A stretch of DNA of 64,000 nt from an uncultured Holophagaceae bacterium. GTDB taxonomy: Bacteria > Acidobacteriota > Holophagae > Holophagales > Holophagaceae. The DNA lies in assembly GCA_903857495.1 (NCBI GenBank), contig CAIOFF010000042.1, positions 116,103 through 180,102 of the forward strand, given 5' to 3'. This document shows, piece by piece, positions 62,071 through 64,000 of this stretch. Below the pieces are notes generated by a model. The model saw only the letters and a list, made by a program, of their open reading frames with translations. It was not told where the DNA came from and made no database searches. Positions within the stretch are counted from its first letter, which is position 1. Each line of letters starts with the position of its first letter. A program made the position numbers and the translations under genes.

Positions 62071-62475
62071 TCATGTCCAAAAATTAGTCACTTTCGAGAA
62101 CCGAATGGAGGGGCTGATCTGATCGATGGGATCCCAGAAGTCCTCCAGGGTGAGCTTGGGCCCGGTCGCAGGACTGGAGGGGACGGGCCAGAGTGCGCTG
62201 CCGGTGTCGGCATCACACACCATCACCAGGCGGACAGGCACCTCCAGGCCATCCGAGTCCGCAATATCGACGCGGCGGACCGCGATGGATGATGCTTTCA
62301 GGACTTCCGTCACGAGGTGGTCCTGGATCTGGTAGCGGTCGCCTTCGGAGTGTCCAGGGTTGGCACGGAGGAGGAGGATGACGATCACCTCCTGCTCCGC
62401 TCGCCCTGCGCAGATGCCCCTGAACTCGGCCACAGCCAGCTCAGAAGCTTCCAGGATATCCGTGGGGAGGAGCAT
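62071..62475 (-). CDS. Hypothetical protein
   Basis: A 134-residue frame (MLLPTDILEASELAVAEFRGI...). No family is recognised; the alternating hydrophobic pattern EVIVILLLRANP and VRLVMVCDADTG suggests a small alpha/beta fold. No signal peptide. The start is not well supported by a Shine-Dalgarno and the frame runs on upstream as noncoding. It lies just downstream of a DUF5131 remnant, so it may be part of the same acquired block. Confidence 0.45.
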   Translation of the reverse strand: MLLPTDILEASELAVAEFRGICAGRAEQEVIVILLLRANPGHSEGDRYQIQDHLVTEVLKASSIAVRRVDIADSDGLEVPVRLVMVCDADTGSALWPVPSSPATGPKLTLEDFWDPIDQISPSIRFSKVTNFWT

Positions 62476-62486
62476 GCAGACCCCGA

Positions 62487-63134
62487 TCAGAAGCCGTTTG
62501 CGAGGGGGACAGAGTCCCTTCTGGCCGCGTTCATCGTGAGCCCCCGACAGCCATGCTCCGGCCCGTACAGCAAGCGCGGACAGCAGAGGTCGCAGGATAG
62601 GAACCGCTTCACCGCCGGAACGGCAAGCAGCGTGGTAACACGAGGCGCCGACCCCTCCGCCTGCTCCATCGTGGTGCCAAGCCAGATGTTTTCCGGAGCC
62701 TCGCCATCTAGCCAGGACTGCAGCCACAGAATGAACTCGCGCCCGGATTCGCTGGGAGTGCTGCCGTAGTCCTCCATGGCCAGATCGAGGGTGGCCGCAA
62801 TCCTGTCCAGGATTATTTCCGGACGCCGGGTGAGCATCATCCAGATCAGGTGGGGTGTCTGGCGCATGGTGTCCAGGGCCACCCGCCGCGCCTCGTCGAG
62901 GTCGGGGCCATCCCCCCAGAAGTCGCTCATGGAGTTCGTGTAGACCTTCAGGCGCTCGCCCCGCCGAATGGCAATGGCCTCGTAGTGGAGCGCCTCTCTC
63001 TGGGTGGAGGTGTGGTGGACGTGGGGCCAGTTGGGCCGGAGCCCTCCCCGCTCGGGAACGGTGCCACAGGTGGGCCAACGCCCCGACCATCCGCGCCAGA
63101 AATTCAGGGTGATGGGCAGGGTGACAGGACTCAT
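62487..63134 (-). pseudogene. Remnant of a DUF5131 (phage Gp37/Gp68-like) gene
   Basis: Residues LKVYTNSMSDFWGDG, then PHLIWMMLTRRPEIIL, ENIWLGTTMEQ and LLAVPAVKRFLSCD are the core motifs of DUF5131 proteins. The conserved N-terminal part (a TxxWNPxxGC-type start with its cysteine cluster) is missing or replaced by unrelated sequence, and the C-terminal half breaks off into unrelated sequence after RFLSCD. The family is phage- and plasmid-linked. The gene is therefore taken as truncated and frame-damaged; exact ends are arbitrary. Confidence 0.6.
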
Positions 63135-63504
63135 GAGCATGGCTTTGATCCGCTGGGCTGCGAAGGAGAGGGGAAGACCGTCAGGCTGAAACCTGGGTGG
63201 CTTCCGCCTGACGGCCCGGATGTGGTTTTGACTCAACTTGAACCGCCCCGAAGGAGAGTCAAGAGCAGGGAGAGCTCACCCCAACGTCGCCAGAGGAAGG
63301 ATTCCGCCTGCTTCGTTTCTGAAGTCGCGACATTGCAGATGGATCGACGCCTGCGGCCCCTTCGCGAGGCCCGCCTACAAAATCCTGGACAGGGGCAAAC
63401 GCCCTAAATCACCCCTGGGAAAAGGGGCGTCATGGCGCCGAGCCAGGTGCGTATTTGTCCGGAATTATTTTTGGATCTTCCGGGATTTCAGGGAAAGAAA
63501 TCTC

Positions 63505-63847
63505 ACCGCAGAGAACACAGAGAACGCAGAGAAAAACAGGCAAGGGGTGGCTGAAAAGAAAGGCAGGAACGCGGAGGAAAACCGAGGAGCTGAGGAGAGC
63601 GGAGAACGGCCTGAGTGCTTGGGTCGGAAAAGCTTCTTTGCCGGGGATGGACGGGGAGGAGCGGGATAAAGCACTTGGGGCCGTGCTGCACGGCGCATGG
63701 GCTCCATCTCGGGGCGCCGCTGCCGCGCCTCTTGGGGGGCGCGGCCGGGGCACCCCGGGATGCCTTCCGGCTTCGCCGGAAGCCGCCTTCGGCGGGCCCA
63801 TGCACGGTGGGTCGGCGCGCCTCTGCGCTCTCTGCGTTCTCTGTGGT
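63505..63847. repeat. 343-bp element with 27-bp imperfect inverted arms
   Basis: Left arm 63505-63531 and right arm 63821-63847 are inverted copies matching at 24 of 27 positions, made of an ACAGAGAACGCAGAG-type motif. Two strong internal hairpins, TTCCGGC/GCCGGAA (63765-63781) and CCGCC/GGCGG (63783-63795), each have a TTC loop. Frames inside are low-complexity and not gene-like. It looks like a MITE-type or structural-RNA element and ends ~65 bp before an IS30-type gene. Confidence 0.6.
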
Positions 63848-63913
63848 TGGCAGTTCTTTTTCCCCGGGCGCGCTCAATTCCCAAGTGCAACATTCCTCAG
63901 AAAGAATGGATGC

Positions 63914-64000
63914 ATGGGAAACCACTACACACATCTGAGTTGCGAGGAACGAGCAATGATCCAGGCGAAGCTGGAGTTGGGGTTCAAGCCTCGGGCGATC
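63914..64000 (+). mobile_element. IS30-family transposase, N-terminus only (window edge)
   Basis: The frame from ATG 63914 reads MGNHYTHLSCEERAMIQAKL and continues ELGFKPRAI to the window edge. The LSxEERAMIQxxLExGxxxRAI helix-turn-helix is the start of IS30-family transposases. The terminal inverted repeat probably lies in ~63875-63900 (around CCAAGTGCAACATTCC) but could not be confirmed without the other end. Confidence 0.75.

Noticed and set aside
62476..63090. Upstream extension of the 134-codon hypothetical frame as one 339-codon gene.
   Set aside because: The extension is antiparallel-frame, low-complexity sequence overlapping the DUF5131 remnant, whose own frame has recognisable motifs.
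63505..63531. Short repeated ACAGAGAA units considered as a CRISPR-like array.
   Set aside because: Units are only ~9-13 bp, adjacent without spacers, and there is no leader or cas gene nearby.
63465..63934. Several minus-strand frames of ~120-143 codons.
   Set aside because: They lie in the inverted-arm repeat element, in overlapping frames with Ser/Arg/Pro-rich low-complexity translations.

Overview
The window is one stretch of a G+C-rich, Gram-negative bacterial chromosome. KdsC (KDO synthesis), a TolC/RND export system, a PilY1-type pilus operon and trigger factor/ClpP show an outer membrane and a normal bacterial core. A multiheme NapC/NirT-like inner-membrane cytochrome with one CX3CH haem motif, a Hanks-type kinase fused to a beta-helix, an FYDLN-acid protein and many PilZ/TPR/partner-switching proteins fit an Acidobacteriota of the Holophagae type (Geothrix-like). 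That placement is inference from gene content; no rRNA is present.

Layout. 1-3.8 kb: end of a sensor kinase, then a NicO-like metal transporter, murJ and dtd joined by ATGA overlaps and closed by a strong hairpin. 3.8-8.7 kb (minus): an S9 peptidase with an extra C-terminal domain, two unknown genes, an AT-rich gene-free stretch and a DinB protein. 8.8-15 kb: a cytochrome c'-like protein, two tandem MFS paralogues, and (minus) an SDR and a eukaryotic-type alanine aminotransferase, then an acyl-CoA dehydrogenase whose 3' end is duplicated and broken by palindromic DNA. 15.5-22.2 kb: cold-shock protein, two TPR proteins, an ArnA-like formyltransferase, a KAS III enzyme, a PepSY protein and an SPFH-SHOCT protein. 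22.3-24.6 kb (minus): CDF transporter, enoyl-CoA hydratase and two small biotin/lipoyl-fold proteins lacking the modifiable lysine. 24.7-27.1 kb: ychF and a PilZ protein with a receiver-like tail.

27.2-32.5 kb (minus) is a co-directional run RsbV-RsbW-RsbU-HtpX-Ser/Thr kinase, which looks like a stress-signalling unit. 32.7-35.1 kb: an unknown GAF-like protein, the FYDLN protein and an adenosine-deaminase-family enzyme. 35.1-40.6 kb: a partly duplicated tRNA-Arg promoter/5' region, tRNA-Arg(TCG), tRNA-Leu(TAG), tig, clpP, hisC and recQ. 40.8-43 kb: the hexahaem cytochrome and cmk. 43-49.8 kb (minus) is an ArsR-controlled operon, arsR-tolC-MFP-RND-DUF2892-DUF6132-rhodanese, with a palindrome over its promoter. 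49.9-53.1 kb: kdsC, a small unknown gene, an 8-oxoguanine deaminase-like enzyme and purU. 53.2-61.7 kb (minus) is a minor-pilin operon fimT-pilV-pilW-pilX-pilY1. The last 2 kb are a decaying accessory region: an unknown small gene, a DUF5131 remnant, a 343-bp element with inverted arms, and the start of an IS30-family transposase cut by the window edge.

The most unusual signals are two matching events, at the acyl-CoA dehydrogenase 3' end and at tRNA-Arg, in which a short gene-end duplication is interrupted by roughly 70-90 bp of palindromic DNA. No CRISPR array, complete prophage or complete insertion sequence was seen.
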